The notes beneath the pieces were generated by a model. The model searched no databases. It had not been told where the DNA came from and saw nothing but the letters and a program-made list of their open reading frames with translations. Position numbers and translations under genes: made by a program. Positions 63,419-64,000 of a stretch of DNA of 64,000 nt are shown one piece after another (the first letter of the stretch is position 1; every line of letters starts with the position of its first letter). Source of the stretch: Schistocerca nitens (lineage: Eukaryota; Arthropoda; Insecta; Orthoptera; Acrididae); assembly GCF_023898315.1 (NCBI RefSeq), contig NC_064617.1, forward strand, positions 713,145,202-713,209,201, read 5' to 3'.

Positions 63419-64000
63419 GTAAAGATTTGAAATTATGTGTAAAGTGTGCTGCAAGTTAATAAGTGCTCTCATTCTGAACTACTGGATGACTGCAGTACGG
63501 ATATTCGCGTGTCGTGGGCTACACTACTTTTTTCACTCCCACCCCTTTGATAGGTAGGTGGTTTTTAGTCCCATAGCGATTCTTTCCAGACAGTAAGTGA
63601 TATGTGTACGAAGTTTGGTCGCAATCGGTTCACTGGTTTAGGACGATATGTGGAACATACGTAGATATATCCATTTTTATAATATCTATGTATCAGGAAT
63701 GCCAGCCGCGAGATCGTAAAGAGATTAGTCATAAATATTTACTGTAAGCAAAAACATGCCTGTGGGCCACGGTTATTCACATACAATTTACTAGTAACTT
63801 TTGTTGTCCCTTATCAGTTATAAAGTTGTCAAGGTCGCTTATATCGGGAGTGCTATGAGACAAACGGAACTGGCCGGCGGACTCTGAGCTATAGCGCATT
63901 TTACTGGGCATGATCAGGCTGCTGTCGGCTTAGCGGAAAGAACATTGCAGGCGACTGGCAGTCTCGTGGCAGCGTCAAAGAGGCCGACTGCGCCGTCTCG
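63419..64000. other. No gene recognised
   Basis: TACGAAGTTTGGTCGCAATC and GGTTTAGGACGATATGTGGA near 63610-63655 belong to a widespread insect repeat motif (ACCAAGTTTGGTTGAAAT...). The rest is unrecognised. Confidence 0.4.

Noticed and set aside
1-64000. Bacterial-type operon, defence island or prophage
   Set aside because: No operons, ribosome-binding sites or prokaryotic gene families; all coding remnants are animal transposable elements.

Overview
The window looks like intergenic DNA from a large, repeat-rich arthropod genome, most likely an orthopteran (grasshopper or locust, Schistocerca-like). Three things point there. No host gene can be supported. Almost every recognisable coding stretch belongs to a transposable element of animal type (Tc1/mariner, PIF/Harbinger, RTE, R4/Dong, CR1/L2-like LINEs, solo LTRs). 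One tRNA-derived SINE body recurs about every 3 kb (21 copies, most with a perfect target-site duplication, TSD), and I recognise that body and several of the Tc1 families from locust genomic sequence. The species assignment rests on memory of repeat families, not on a search.

Layout. 1-2190: LINE and mariner remnants and one SINE. 2195-5900: a nearly intact R4/Dong-type LINE on the minus strand, sitting in TAA-rich DNA. 5943-7624: featureless. 7950-13190: a decayed RTE-type LINE with a complete Tc1 element beside it, a CpG-rich patch, a second Tc1 and a SINE. 16922-18490: a long-armed foldback transposon carrying a SINE and a small cysteine-rich ORF. 20190-24900: a variant SINE, a tRNA-like repeat, a TA microsatellite, a CpG-rich patch, two abutting Tc1 elements, a LINE end and a transposase end. 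26307-26825: a solo LTR. 27611-27912: a 3 x 102-bp tandem repeat. 28485-34394: one mariner element blown up to 5.9 kb by nested insertions (an RTE LINE that itself holds two SINEs and a 773-bp DNA transposon, plus two more SINEs). 34.4-50 kb: mostly unrecognised DNA with SINEs, degraded LINE and mariner fragments and microsatellites. 50084-51605: a Tc1 element with a SINE. 53.1-54.8 kb: a LINE cut by a SINE. 55.4-58.9 kb: a four-level nest (Tc1, solo LTR, PIF/Harbinger, LINE fragment). 59-64 kb: SINEs, a degenerate tandem repeat and a polypyrimidine tract.

The parts do not work together as a pathway. They are layers of insertions that can be ordered in time from TSDs and interruptions. The only element that looks close to functional is the R4/Dong-type LINE, broken by one in-frame stop and one homopolymer frameshift. 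All other transposases and reverse transcriptases show stops, frameshifts, deletions or lost catalytic residues. The freshest signals are the SINEs, especially two almost identical copies at 38722 and 59030. I found no credible new defence or metabolic system; the novelty lies in element architecture.
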